In this document: positions 24,799-34,370 of the stretch, piece by piece
Layout: each line of letters opens with the position of its first letter
How positions within the stretch are numbered: position 1 is the stretch's first letter
DNA from: an uncultured Lachnospiraceae bacterium
GTDB taxonomy: Bacteria; Bacillota; Clostridia; Lachnospirales; Lachnospiraceae
DNA: 64,000 bases
Assembly (NCBI GenBank): GCA_910578335.1
Contig: CAJTPU010000001.1
Coordinates: 294,743-358,742, forward strand
Direction of reading: 5' to 3'
Notes under the pieces: generated by a model
What the model was told of the DNA's origin: nothing
The model's database searches: none
Seen by the model: the letters and a program-made list of their open reading frames with translations, nothing else
Program-made: the position numbers and the translations under genes

Positions 24799-25743
24799 TT
24801 AGACCCTGTCAAGTATCAGCTTTGCCGCTCCGAAAATACCTGCGTCGTTGCCAAGCGTCGCCAGTACAAACGCGGCGTCCCGACAGCTCCTGAAAGCATA
24901 CTGCATATAATAGGGTCTGATATACTCAAAAAGAACTTCTCCTGCTTTGGAAACACCGCCGCCGATTACAAATACTTCCGGGTTTACCACGCCGGCGATT
25001 GCCGCCAGCCCTTTTCCCAGATATTCGCCAAACCGTTCCGCCACCTCGATTGCAACCTTATCGCCGAATTTTACCGCGTCAAACACAGACTTCGCAGAAA
25101 TCTCCCGTCCTCTTAAGACACTATCCGCATCGTCCTCCGCAAGCCGCTTCCTTGCAAGGCGCGCTATGCCCGTAGCAGAAGCATACTGTTCCAGGCAGCC
25201 GATATTATGACAGCCGCATTCCTCCGTCTCGTTATCCTCCACATGAATATGCCCGATTTCACCGGCTGCGCCGTTAGCACCCGTAACCATCTGCCCGTTA
25301 CAGATGATACCGCCGCCCACACCGGTTCCCAGCGTTACCACTACCAAGTCCTTGTAACCCTTGCCGCCGCCCTGCCACATTTCTCCCAATGCGGCAACAT
25401 TGGCGTCATTGCCTGCCATAACCGGAAGCTTCAAGTACTTTTGAAACGCTTCCGGAATATTAAACACCGTGTCCCATCCTAAATTTGCCGTCTTGTAGAT
25501 AGTGCCGGCAGCATCCACAGGTCCCGGCACGCCGATGCCTATGCCCGCTACTTCGTCCTCCTCAATATCCAGCTCCTTTAATTTATTCTGCACGCTTTCG
25601 GCAATGTCCGGCAGAATTCTTTCTCCGCCGTTTGCTGTGATACTTTTAATCTCCCACTTCTCCAATACGTTGGCATTCAGGTCAAACAATCCCATCTTAA
25701 TTGTGGTACCGCCCACATCCACGCCAAATACATATTTTTTCAT
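24799..25743 (-). CDS. glcK: ROK-family glucokinase
   Basis: The 314-residue sugar kinase begins KKYVFGVDVGGTTIKMGLFD (phosphate-binding loop) and contains LGTGVGGGIICNGQM, GEIGHIHV (catalytic and zinc His) and ECGCHNIGCLEQYAS, the ROK zinc motif with His in the fourth position. It phosphorylates glucose to glucose 6-phosphate. Its place between hprK and murB links hexose phosphorylation, carbon control and wall-precursor synthesis. AGGGAGG lies before the ATG. Substrate could also be another hexose. Confidence 0.88.
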   Translation of the reverse strand: MKKYVFGVDVGGTTIKMGLFDLNANVLEKWEIKSITANGGERILPDIAESVQNKLKELDIEEDEVAGIGIGVPGPVDAAGTIYKTANLGWDTVFNIPEAFQKYLKLPVMAGNDANVAALGEMWQGGGKGYKDLVVVTLGTGVGGGIICNGQMVTGANGAAGEIGHIHVEDNETEECGCHNIGCLEQYASATGIARLARKRLAEDDADSVLRGREISAKSVFDAVKFGDKVAIEVAERFGEYLGKGLAAIAGVVNPEVFVIGGGVSKAGEVLFEYIRPYYMQYAFRSCRDAAFVLATLGNDAGIFGAAKLILDRV

Positions 25744-25774
25744 CTATTTCTTCCTCCCTCTTTCCGGACGCCCT

Positions 25775-26716
25775 TTATTCGTCGTCTTCCTCCCGCCTTC
25801 TGGCAAGCGAATTCTGTACTCTCGTATATAATTCCTGCGCTGCATTGTAGCCCATCTTTTTCTGCCTGTGGTTGACCGCCGCCGTCTCGCAGATAATGGC
25901 AAGATTGCGGCCCGGACGAATGGGAAGCGTGTGGCATACTATTTTATTCCCCAGATATTCGGTGTATTCCTCTTCCAGCCCAAGGCGGTCATACTCTTTA
26001 TCCTTATCCCAGTCCTCCAGCTTGATAACCAAATCCACTGACTGCGTATCTTTTACGCTCAATGCGCCAAACAGGGACTTTACGTCAATGATACCGATGC
26101 CGCGAAGCTCGATAAAATGCTTTGTAATATCCGGCGCGGAACCGACCAGCGTATCGTCGCTCACTTTGCGCAGCTCCACCACGTCATCCGTCACCAGACG
26201 ATGCCCTCTCTTTACCAGTTCAAGCGCCGCCTCGGACTTGCCGATGCCGCTCTCGCCGGTAATCAGCACGCCTTCCCCATAGACATCCACCAGTACGCCG
26301 TGCACGGAAATGCAGGGCGCCAGCTTGACATTCAGCCAGCGGATTGTCTCTGCCATAAATTCAGAGGTTTTCTTTGCCGTGGAAAGCACAGGTCTGTTAT
26401 ACTTATGGGCGATTTCCAAGAAAATCGAATCGGGCTGCAGCTCACGGCTGAACACCACGCAGGGAATATCGTAAGCCATCAGCTCATCATAGACCTTGCG
26501 CCTACGCTCCTCGGAAAGCCCCTCCATATAAGTATATTCCACAAATCCGACAAGCTGCAGGCGGGAAAAATCAAAATGCTCAAAATATCCTGCCATCTGC
26601 AGTGCCGGTCTGTTTACATCCGGCTGCGTGATGCGGATTGCGCTGACATCAATATCCGGCGTCAGATTTATCAATTTTAACTTTTCTATTAACTGCTCCA
26701 GCTTAACACTTGCCAT
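25775..26716 (-). CDS. hprK: HPr kinase/phosphorylase
   Basis: A bifunctional sensor of carbon state: phosphorylates Ser46 of HPr/Crh when glycolytic intermediates are high and removes it when phosphate is high. The C-terminal kinase domain has Walker A GESGIGKSEAALELVKRGHRLVTDD and the HprK signature ELRGIGIIDVKSLFG; the N-terminal domain (1-130) includes IPCVVFSRELQPD. Length 313 is typical. It follows uvrC by 37 bases and is in one operon with the Crh-like protein, its likely substrate. AGAGG precedes the ATG. Confidence 0.95.
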   Translation of the reverse strand: MASVKLEQLIEKLKLINLTPDIDVSAIRITQPDVNRPALQMAGYFEHFDFSRLQLVGFVEYTYMEGLSEERRRKVYDELMAYDIPCVVFSRELQPDSIFLEIAHKYNRPVLSTAKKTSEFMAETIRWLNVKLAPCISVHGVLVDVYGEGVLITGESGIGKSEAALELVKRGHRLVTDDVVELRKVSDDTLVGSAPDITKHFIELRGIGIIDVKSLFGALSVKDTQSVDLVIKLEDWDKDKEYDRLGLEEEYTEYLGNKIVCHTLPIRPGRNLAIICETAAVNHRQKKMGYNAAQELYTRVQNSLARRREEDDE

Positions 26717-26753
26717 AGTTTTACCTCTTTTCCTGCTTTTATGTTTCCTGTAG

Positions 26754-28658
26754 CTATTTTAGCATATCCCCGTTTTCGTGTGAAGACTGCTTTTCTTCCT
26801 TTCGAAAAAAAGAATAAATCTCCTGCGCAATATGTTCCGGTATCTCAGGCACTTCGGCAAGCGCCGACACTTCCGCCTGTTTTATCTCCTCAAGCGACTT
26901 AAAATGACGCATAAGCGCTTTTCTTCTTGCTGCTCCCACGCCCGGAATCCCGTCCAGTATGGATTTCACCTGCGCCTTGCTGCGCAGGGAACGGTGGTAC
27001 TCAATGGCAAAACGATGCGCCTCATCCTGTATCCTCGTTATCAGCTTAAAACCCTCTGAACGGGTGTCAATGTCAATTTCCACATTGTTATAGTAAAGTC
27101 CCCTCGTCCGGTGATTGTCATCCTTTACCATACCGCAGACCGGAATATGGATTTGCAGCTCCTCAAGCACAGACAAGGCAATATTGACCTGTCCGCGCCC
27201 GCCGTCCATTAAAAGCAAATCCGGAAATTTGGTAAAACTGCCGAAGCCCGCGTCAATTTCCTTTTCCTTCAGCTTTTCCTGTTCCTCCATGCCATGCGTA
27301 AACCGCCTTGTCAGCACCTCTTTCATGCAGGCATAATCATCCGGACCTGCTACCGTCCTGATTTTAAATTTGCGGTAATCGCTGCGCTTTGGTTTCCCCT
27401 TTTCAAACACAACCATGGAGCCGACGTTTTCAAAACCGCTGATATTGGAAATATCAAACGCTTCCATACGGCTTACGTTTTCAAGCTGCAAAAGCGCCGC
27501 AATTTCTTTTACCGCTCCTATGGTACGCCCTTCTTCTCTTTTTAGCCGCTCCCTGTCCTGGCTTAACACCAAAGAAGCGTTTTGTGCCGCAAGCTCTACC
27601 AGTTTTTCCTTCGTTCCCTTTTTTGGCACAAGCAGCTTTACTCTGCCGCCCTTCTTTTTCCCAAGCCATTCCTCTATTAAAGAAATGTCAGAGATTTCAT
27701 ACTGTAACATAATTTCCCTTGGAATAAAAGGTGTTCCGGCATAAAACTGCTTGACAAAATCCTCCAGTATCTGCTCTTTTTCACAGCCCGATACCCGCAT
27801 CATATAAAAATGCTCCCTGCCAATCAGCCTGCCGTCCCGCACAAAAAACACCTGCACCACCGCATCCACATCATCCTTAGAAAGTGCAATGATATCCCTG
27901 TCCTCCCCCGCGCTGTCCGTAATCTTCTGCTTTTGGGCGACCGACTTAACGCTGTTGTACAAATCCCTGTACCGCGCCGCCTCTTCAAATTCCATATTTT
28001 CTGCGGCAGACTGCATTTTTCCCTCAAGCTCTTTTAAAATGCTGCCGTAATTTCCATTTAAAAAGCTAAGTGCCTGTTCCACCTGCTGCCGGTACGCTTC
28101 CCTGCTCACATAGCCCTGACAAGGCGCAAGGCATTGCCTGATATGGTAATTCAGGCACGGTCTTTCCTCCCCGATATCCCGCGGCAGGCTTCGGTTGCAG
28201 GTTCTGAGCTGGTACAGCTTATTGAGCAATTCTATCGTATCCTTCACGGCGCCTGCGCTTGTGTAAGGACCAAAATAGCGGGATTTATCCTTTTTCATCT
28301 CTCTGGAAAAAAGGATGCGGGGATACTCCTCGCCTACCGTAACTTTGATATACGGGTAGGTCTTGTCATCCTTTAAAAGCGTATTGTATTTGGGCAGATG
28401 CTCCTTAATCAGATTATTTTCCAAAACCAGCGCTTCCAGCTCCGAATCTGTCACGATATACTCAAAACGCGTAATCAGAGTAACCATCTTATCAATCTGA
28501 GGACCTCTGCCAATGTTTTCCCGAAAATAGGAACGCACCCGGTTCCGCAGATTGACTGCTTTTCCCACATACAAAATGGAATCCTGCGCATCATGCATAA
28601 TATACACGCCCGGCTTCGCCGGAAGCTTTTTTAACTCCTCTTCAAAATCAAACTGCAT
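26754..28658 (-). CDS. uvrC: Excinuclease ABC subunit C (UvrC)
   Basis: The 634-residue nucleotide-excision-repair nuclease. The N-terminal GIY-YIG nuclease is PGVYIMHDAQDSILYVGKAVNLRNRVRSYF (15-45); a UVR domain is at about 205-240 (NMEFEEAARYRDLYNSV); the RNase H-like second nuclease domain includes EAFDISNISG and LLMDGGRGQVN; C-terminal helix-hairpin-helix motifs read DGIPGVGAARRKALMRHF. It makes both cuts around a lesion in the UvrABC complex. First gene of the operon running to the Crh-like gene. GGAGGGG precedes the ATG. Confidence 0.97.
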   Translation of the reverse strand: MQFDFEEELKKLPAKPGVYIMHDAQDSILYVGKAVNLRNRVRSYFRENIGRGPQIDKMVTLITRFEYIVTDSELEALVLENNLIKEHLPKYNTLLKDDKTYPYIKVTVGEEYPRILFSREMKKDKSRYFGPYTSAGAVKDTIELLNKLYQLRTCNRSLPRDIGEERPCLNYHIRQCLAPCQGYVSREAYRQQVEQALSFLNGNYGSILKELEGKMQSAAENMEFEEAARYRDLYNSVKSVAQKQKITDSAGEDRDIIALSKDDVDAVVQVFFVRDGRLIGREHFYMMRVSGCEKEQILEDFVKQFYAGTPFIPREIMLQYEISDISLIEEWLGKKKGGRVKLLVPKKGTKEKLVELAAQNASLVLSQDRERLKREEGRTIGAVKEIAALLQLENVSRMEAFDISNISGFENVGSMVVFEKGKPKRSDYRKFKIRTVAGPDDYACMKEVLTRRFTHGMEEQEKLKEKEIDAGFGSFTKFPDLLLMDGGRGQVNIALSVLEELQIHIPVCGMVKDDNHRTRGLYYNNVEIDIDTRSEGFKLITRIQDEAHRFAIEYHRSLRSKAQVKSILDGIPGVGAARRKALMRHFKSLEEIKQAEVSALAEVPEIPEHIAQEIYSFFRKEEKQSSHENGDMLK

Positions 28659-28692
28659 ATCCCCTCCGCATAGGTAAACATATTTTATGCAT

Positions 28693-28725
28693 GAAAAGCC
28701 GTACCACTCTCTGATACGGCTTTTC
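28693..28725. terminator. Terminator after ftsH
   Basis: Perfect 11-bp stem GAAAAGCCGTA/TACGGCTTTTC with an eleven-base loop; the stem ends supply T runs on the minus strand. It separates ftsH from uvrC. Confidence 0.8.
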
Positions 28726-28736
28726 CTCGTTTTCTG

Positions 28737-30986
28737 TCAATCCAGGGTTCTATTCGTGAATACGCCTACACTGGAAGGCTTTTCCTCGTTTTCTTCCCCC
28801 TGCTGCTCTGTGCCATCCGGCGCTGTCTCTTTGGGCGTTTCGGCTTCCTGCGGCGTTTTCACCTCTTCAGGTTCCCTGACTGCCTGCGGCACTGTCGCCT
28901 CTTGCGGCATTGTCACTTCCCTTGCAGATACCGCTTCCTTCTGTGCCGCATCGTTTGCCTGCATTGCTCCGCCTGCTTCTGCCGCTTCCTCCGCACCGCC
29001 TTCTTCTTTCTTTTCCTCCGGTTCAGGTATTCCCTTTTCCTTGCGGTAAATTTCCATAAACTCTTTGCCGGTAATGGTTTCCTTCTCAATAAGGAAAGCC
29101 GCCAGCTTATCCATGACATCCCTGTTTTCGGACAAAAGCTCTTTTGCCTTTTCATAGCTCTTCTTCAGTATCTCCACAACTTCCTTATCCACCTCTGCGG
29201 CAGTCTGGTCGCTGCAGTTCATCACATCGCGTCCCTCCAGATACTTGCTCTCCACCGTGGAGAGTCCCACCAGTCCGAAACGCTCGCTCATACCGTACTG
29301 TGTCACCATGGCTCTGGCAATGCCGGTTGCCTTCTCAATATCGTTTGCCGCGCCTGTTGTCACCGTTTCAAACACCAGCTCCTCCGCGGCGCGTCCCGCC
29401 ACGAGACCAACCAGCATGTCACGAAGCTCAGCCTCCGTGTTCAGGTACTTTTCTTCCTCCGGCACATGCATCACATAGCCGAGCGCTCCCATGGTACGCG
29501 GTACAATGGTAATCTTCTGTACCGGCTCGGAATTTTTCTGCAGGGCGCTTACCAGCGCATGACCTACCTCGTGATAGGAAACAATCTTTCGTTCCTCCTT
29601 GCTCATGATACGGTCCTTCTTCTCTTTTCCGACAAGCACCTGCTCTACGGCATCAAATAAATCCTTCTGGCTGACAAACTCTCTGCCTGCCTTGACTGCG
29701 TTGATTGCCGCCTCATTTATCATATTGGCAAGGTCCGCGCCTACCGCGCCGCTGGTAGCAAGCGCTATGGCGTCAAAATCCACCGTCTCATCCATCTTGA
29801 CGTCTTTTGCATGTACCTTTAAAATCTCCACTCGTCCCTTTAAATCCGGCTTATCCACAATGATACGCCTGTCAAAACGCCCGGGACGCAGCAGCGCTTT
29901 ATCCAGAATCTCAGGGCGGTTGGTGGCGCCCAGAATCAAAATGCCCTTGGAGGTATCAAAGCCGTCCATTTCCGAAAGGAGCTGGTTTAAGGTCTGCTCC
30001 CGCTCCTCGTTACCGCCGCCGTACTTAGAATCGCGGCTCCTGCCGATGGCGTCTATCTCGTCAATAAAAATGATGCAGGGCGCATGTCTTGTCGCTTCCT
30101 TAAACAAATCTCTTACACGGGAAGCACCCACGCCCACGTACAACTCGATAAAATCAGAGCCGGCAAGGGAAAAGAACGGAACGCCCGCCTCGCCAGCCAC
30201 CGCTTTTGCGAGCAGCGTTTTACCCGTACCGGGAGGTCCGACCAAAAGCGCCCCTTTCGGCAGCTTTGCGCCGATACCGGCATACTTACCGGGATTGTGC
30301 AGAAAATCCACGACTTCCTGCAGGGATTCCTTCGCCTCATCCTCACCGGCCACGTCCTTAAAGGTAATACCGGTTTCTTTCTGTACGTATACCTTCGCAT
30401 TGCTTTTGCCCACGCCCATGGGTCCGCCGCCCTTGTTCATCTTTTTGAACAAAAAGCTTAACAATACCCAGAACAGCACAAGGGGCAGAACATAATAAAG
30501 CAGAATTTCCATAATAAAACCGGAATTGTCCGGAATATAACCCCATACCTCGACGCCTGCATCACGCAGCCTCTCCGGCAGCGTGTCGTCCGAAACCAAA
30601 GCTGTATAATAGGTCGTCCGGCTTCCCATACCGTAAGCCGCCCAAAAAGGATTCTTCTGGGAGGTGTTTTCATCCACCATCTCGATATCGATGCGGGACG
30701 AGCTGTACCTGACAGCCTTCACCTTGCCCTGCTCCACCCTCTGCATAAATTCACTGTAGCTTAACTCCTGTGAATCGGCAGTCATGGAACGCATAAACAC
30801 GCTGGTTACCATCAATGTAATAAGCGCCGCAACCAGAAGAAGCAGAAGGTTTACCTTTCTGGGATTCTGGTTGCCGGAACCACCCTGCCCATTGCCGCCT
30901 TGATTGGAGCCGCCCTGGCCGTTGCCGCGGTTACCGTTGTTGTAACCGTTACCGTTGTCATACTGGTTTAAATTTTGTTCACTCAT
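28737..30986 (-). CDS. ftsH: ATP-dependent zinc metalloprotease FtsH
   Basis: A 749-residue membrane AAA protease. Order: an unusual Gly/Asn-rich N-terminus (about 1-42), membrane segments near 45-66 and 148-168 flanking an external domain, AAA module with Walker A GPPGTGKT near 250 and second region of homology, and the peptidase site HEVGH near 471. The last 90 residues are a Pro/Glu/Thr-rich acidic tail. FtsH degrades membrane and unstable cytosolic proteins; HflK/HflC, encoded at 1-3 kb, modulate it. Its ATG abuts the stop codon of the DUF1846 gene (TAAATG). The C-terminal tail exceeds the usual length and may tune turnover. Confidence 0.97.
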   Translation of the reverse strand: MSEQNLNQYDNGNGYNNGNRGNGQGGSNQGGNGQGGSGNQNPRKVNLLLLLVAALITLMVTSVFMRSMTADSQELSYSEFMQRVEQGKVKAVRYSSSRIDIEMVDENTSQKNPFWAAYGMGSRTTYYTALVSDDTLPERLRDAGVEVWGYIPDNSGFIMEILLYYVLPLVLFWVLLSFLFKKMNKGGGPMGVGKSNAKVYVQKETGITFKDVAGEDEAKESLQEVVDFLHNPGKYAGIGAKLPKGALLVGPPGTGKTLLAKAVAGEAGVPFFSLAGSDFIELYVGVGASRVRDLFKEATRHAPCIIFIDEIDAIGRSRDSKYGGGNEEREQTLNQLLSEMDGFDTSKGILILGATNRPEILDKALLRPGRFDRRIIVDKPDLKGRVEILKVHAKDVKMDETVDFDAIALATSGAVGADLANMINEAAINAVKAGREFVSQKDLFDAVEQVLVGKEKKDRIMSKEERKIVSYHEVGHALVSALQKNSEPVQKITIVPRTMGALGYVMHVPEEEKYLNTEAELRDMLVGLVAGRAAEELVFETVTTGAANDIEKATGIARAMVTQYGMSERFGLVGLSTVESKYLEGRDVMNCSDQTAAEVDKEVVEILKKSYEKAKELLSENRDVMDKLAAFLIEKETITGKEFMEIYRKEKGIPEPEEKKEEGGAEEAAEAGGAMQANDAAQKEAVSAREVTMPQEATVPQAVREPEEVKTPQEAETPKETAPDGTEQQGEENEEKPSSVGVFTNRTLD

Positions 30987-32459
30987 TTAACTTCTCTTTC
31001 CTTTTATAATGGGTTCACTGGTCAAGTCCACTCCCAGCTTTTTAAATGTTTTTATATCCACGTCAGAGAGCATCACCGAGGTGTGCACCTGACATCCCTT
31101 CAACTTTGGAAGCTGCTCCAGCGCCTTTCTTGCATTACAGTCATTCAAGGCTGAAATGGAAAGGGCAATCAGTACCTCATCCGTGTGGAGGCGCGGATTC
31201 TTTCCTCCGAGATATTTTGTTTTCAACTCCTGAATCGGCTCAATCGCCTCCGGCGATATCAGATGGATGTCATGCTCCACCTCTCCCAGATACTTTAGCG
31301 CATTCAAAAGCAGTGCAGCCGATGCCCCCAGCAGGTCCGAGGTCTTTGAAGTAATGATTTTTCCATCTGAAAGCTCTATTGCCGCAGTCGGCACATGAAG
31401 CTTTTCCTCCCGCTCCTTTGCCGCAACCGTAACCCTTCTGTCATCCGTGGAAATCTTCGCCTGCTTCATGAGAAGCTCTATCTTATACACTTCATTCTCT
31501 TTTGCTTTTCCCTTGATAACATCATTGAGCGCCGTATAGTAACGGCGGATAACCTCCATATGGGAGGCTTCCCTGCACGCTTCGTCATCTACGATACAGT
31601 TGCCCGCCATATTGACGCCCATATCCGTGGGCGATTTGTAGGGATTTTCTCCATAAATCCCTTCGAAAATAGCATTCAAAACCGGAAAGATTTCAATATC
31701 CCGGTTGTAATTAACCGTGGTTTCACCGTACGCTTCCAGATGGAAGGGGTCAATCATATTCACATCATTTAAATCTGCAGTCGCAGCCTCGTACGCAAGA
31801 TTGATGGGATGCTTTAACGGAATATTCCAAATAGGAAAAGTCTCGTATTTGGCATAGCCGGCTTTTATGCCTCTTTTGTTGTCATGGTAAAGCTGGGAGA
31901 GACAGGTTGCCATTTTTCCGCTTCCCGGCCCGGGCGCAGTCACCACCACCAGCGGTCTTGAGGTTTCGATATATTCATTTTTTCCATAGCCTTCATCACT
32001 GACAATGAGGGGAATATTCGCCGGATAACCTTCTATGGAGTAGTGCAGGTACACCTTGACATTTCTTTTTTCTAGTCTTTCCTTAAAGTCAACGGCACGC
32101 ATCTGCCCTGCGTAATGGGTCAGCACCACGCTCCCCACATACAACCCCCTGCTTGCAAACTCCTGCATAAGGCGCTGCACGTCCTCGTCATACGTAATCC
32201 CCAAATCACCGCGAATCTTATTTTTTTCAATGTCCGCAGCATTGATGACAATGATGATTTCCGCCCTGTCCGACAGCTTCATTAACATGCGGAGCTTACT
32301 GTCCGGCTCAAATCCCGGCAGCACCCTTGCCGCATGGAAATCATCAAACAGCTTACCTCCAAACTCCAGATATAGTTTGTCCCCAAACTTATTAATTCTT
32401 TCCTCTATATGCTCCGACTGCATTTGTAAATATTTTTCGTTATCAAATCCTATTTTCAT
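30987..32459 (-). CDS. DUF1846 domain protein
   Basis: The 490-residue protein matches DUF1846 along its length, starting KIGFDNEKYLQMQSEHIEERINKFG. It has a P-loop-like VVVTAPGPGSGKMATCLSQLYHD (about 165-190) and conserved blocks GYAKYETFPIWNIPLKHPINLAYEAATADL, NYNRDIEIFPVLN and SPTDMGVNM. The family has solved structures but no function that I know of. It is directly coupled to ftsH (TAA followed by ATG), suggesting a shared promoter in the divergent region toward pyrG. No signal peptide or membrane segments. Confidence 0.85.
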   Translation of the reverse strand: MKIGFDNEKYLQMQSEHIEERINKFGDKLYLEFGGKLFDDFHAARVLPGFEPDSKLRMLMKLSDRAEIIIVINAADIEKNKIRGDLGITYDEDVQRLMQEFASRGLYVGSVVLTHYAGQMRAVDFKERLEKRNVKVYLHYSIEGYPANIPLIVSDEGYGKNEYIETSRPLVVVTAPGPGSGKMATCLSQLYHDNKRGIKAGYAKYETFPIWNIPLKHPINLAYEAATADLNDVNMIDPFHLEAYGETTVNYNRDIEIFPVLNAIFEGIYGENPYKSPTDMGVNMAGNCIVDDEACREASHMEVIRRYYTALNDVIKGKAKENEVYKIELLMKQAKISTDDRRVTVAAKEREEKLHVPTAAIELSDGKIITSKTSDLLGASAALLLNALKYLGEVEHDIHLISPEAIEPIQELKTKYLGGKNPRLHTDEVLIALSISALNDCNARKALEQLPKLKGCQVHTSVMLSDVDIKTFKKLGVDLTSEPIIKGKRS

Positions 32460-32576
32460 AGTTTCTCTTTTCCTTTTGTACTACTGTTTCCCATTTTAAC
32501 ATAACAAGATACATTATACCATAAAAAGGCGATGAAGAAATATCAAATTTTTCTAAAATTCCGTATATTTTCAATC

Positions 32577-32605
32577 TTGACAACTTTCCTGTCCGATGAT
32601 AAAAT
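32577..32605 (+). promoter_or_regulatory. Promoter of pyrG
   Basis: TTGACA (32577-32582), 17 bases, TAAAAT (32600-32605). Transcription would start near 32612, just ahead of the leader hairpin. Confidence 0.85.
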
Positions 32606-32623
32606 CCATTTTATTGAAGCAAA

Positions 32624-32656
32624 GGCGCTAAAAGATATCTTTTAGCGCCCTTTTTT
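32624..32656 (+). terminator. Attenuator hairpin in the pyrG leader
   Basis: A perfect palindrome GGCGCTAAAAGAT/ATCTTTTAGCGCC (13+13) followed by six T. It lies between promoter and gene, so read-through must be regulated. The start site lacks the GGGC needed for the CTP-sensing G-stuttering mechanism of Bacillus pyrG, pointing to a different control. Confidence 0.8.
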
Positions 32657-32736
32657 ATTCTGCCAATTGCAATCAGGGCTTTTGACGCTCTAATCAGCAG
32701 CAGAAAATTTCGATTGTGTGCAATGGAGGTATTTTT

Positions 32737-34356
32737 ATGCCAGTAAAATACGTATTTGTGACCGGCGGCGTTGTTTCCGGGCTGGGGAAAGGAATCACAG
32801 CCGCATCCTTAGGACGCCTGCTGAAAGCGCGCGGCTATAAGGTGACCATGCAGAAGTTTGACCCATATATCAATATTGACCCCGGAACCATGAATCCCAT
32901 CCAGCACGGCGAGGTGTTTGTCACCGACGACGGCGCCGAGACGGATTTGGACCTTGGGCATTATGAGCGGTTTATCGATGAGAGCCTTGATAAAAATTCC
33001 AACGTCACCACCGGTAAGGTTTACTGGAGCGTACTCCAGAAGGAGCGCCGCGGCGATTACGGCGGCGGTACCGTTCAAGTAATTCCCCATATCACCAATG
33101 AAATCAAAGGCAGGTTTTACCGCAATTTTGCGGATGAAGAAACCCGCATTGCCATCATTGAGGTGGGCGGCACCGTAGGCGATATTGAGAGCCAGCCTTT
33201 CCTTGAGTCCATCCGGCAGTTCCAACATGAAGTAGGACATGACAATGCCATTCTGATTCATGTGACCCTGATACCCTATCTGAGTGCTTCCGAAGAGTTG
33301 AAAACCAAACCCACACAGGCAAGCGTAAAAGATTTGCAGGGTATGGGCATATGGCCGGACATGATTGTCTGCCGGAGCGAACACCCTTTAGACCAGAGCA
33401 TCAAGGATAAGATTGCCTTGTTCTGCAACGTTCCCAGCAATCATGTGCTGCAAAATCTGGACGTAAAGCATCTGTATGAAGCACCCCTCGCCATGGAAAA
33501 GGAGCGTTTGGCGCAGGTGGCGTGTGAGTGCCTGCATTTAGACTGCCCCGCCCCCGATTTGGCAGACTGGGAAAAAATGGTAGAAGATTTAAAGCATCCC
33601 ACAGACGAAGTGACCATCGCGCTGGTGGGCAAATATGTCCAGCTCCACGATGCCTATATCAGCGTGGTGGAGGCATTAAAGCACGGCGGCATCACCAATC
33701 ACGCCACCGTCAACATCAAATGGATTGATTCCGAGACCGTCACCGAAAAAAATGCGGACAGCCTTCTTGCAGATGTACACGGAATTTTAGTGCCGGGCGG
33801 CTTTGGCAGCCGCGGTATAGAGGGCATGATTTGCGCCATCCGCTACGCAAGAGAACACAAAGTTCCCTTTTTGGGGCTCTGCCTTGGTATGCAGCTTACC
33901 ATTGTGGAATACGCGCGCCACGTAGTCGGCTTTCACGACGCGCACAGTATTGAAATGGACGCCTCCACGACACATCCCGTGATTGCATTGATGCCGGACC
34001 AGAACGGCGTGGAGAATATCGGCGGCACCCTGCGGCTCGGTGCATACCCCTGCATACTTGCTGCGGATTCCCTTGCCCGCAGGCTCTACGGCAGCGACAC
34101 CATCTCAGAGCGGCACCGGCACAGATATGAAGTCAACAACGATTACCGCGCAGCCCTTACGGAACACGGGCTCAAGCTTTCGGGTGTCTCTCCTGACAAC
34201 CGTATTGTAGAAATGTGTGAATTGGCTGAGCACCCGTTTTATATCGCGACGCAGGCGCACCCGGAATTGAAGTCCCGCCCCAACAGACCGCATCCGCTTT
34301 TTAAAGGTCTCGTTGCCGCCGCACTGCAATACAAAAACAGAGCAGATATTGGCTAA
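32737..34356 (+). CDS. pyrG: CTP synthase
   Basis: The 539-residue glutamine-dependent enzyme that aminates UTP to CTP. The synthetase domain has VFVTGGVVSGLGKGITAASLGRLL and the TMQKFDPYINIDPGTMNPIQHGEVFVTDDGAETDLDLGHYERF block; the C-terminal class I amidotransferase has nucleophile region FLGLCLGMQL and AHPELKSRP. The ATG at 32737 follows GGAGG; an earlier in-frame ATG has no ribosome site. It converges with trxA, overlapping by two bases within a palindromic terminator. Confidence 0.97.
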   Translation: MPVKYVFVTGGVVSGLGKGITAASLGRLLKARGYKVTMQKFDPYINIDPGTMNPIQHGEVFVTDDGAETDLDLGHYERFIDESLDKNSNVTTGKVYWSVLQKERRGDYGGGTVQVIPHITNEIKGRFYRNFADEETRIAIIEVGGTVGDIESQPFLESIRQFQHEVGHDNAILIHVTLIPYLSASEELKTKPTQASVKDLQGMGIWPDMIVCRSEHPLDQSIKDKIALFCNVPSNHVLQNLDVKHLYEAPLAMEKERLAQVACECLHLDCPAPDLADWEKMVEDLKHPTDEVTIALVGKYVQLHDAYISVVEALKHGGITNHATVNIKWIDSETVTEKNADSLLADVHGILVPGGFGSRGIEGMICAIRYAREHKVPFLGLCLGMQLTIVEYARHVVGFHDAHSIEMDASTTHPVIALMPDQNGVENIGGTLRLGAYPCILAADSLARRLYGSDTISERHRHRYEVNNDYRAALTEHGLKLSGVSPDNRIVEMCELAEHPFYIATQAHPELKSRPNRPHPLFKGLVAAALQYKNRADIG

Positions 34357-34370
34357 GCCAATATCTGCTC
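34340..34370. terminator. Palindromic terminator embedded in the convergent ends of pyrG and trxA
   Basis: Arms 34340-34354 and 34356-34370 are perfect 15-base complements around a single A, giving a hairpin whose loop holds both stop codons. CACTTTTTCTTTT follows on the plus strand. The same bases encode ADIG-stop and EQILA-stop. Confidence 0.88.

Noticed and set aside
29599..30495. Plus-strand frame of 298 residues antisense to ftsH
   Set aside because: Ser-rich mirror of the conserved AAA domain; a codon-bias artefact.
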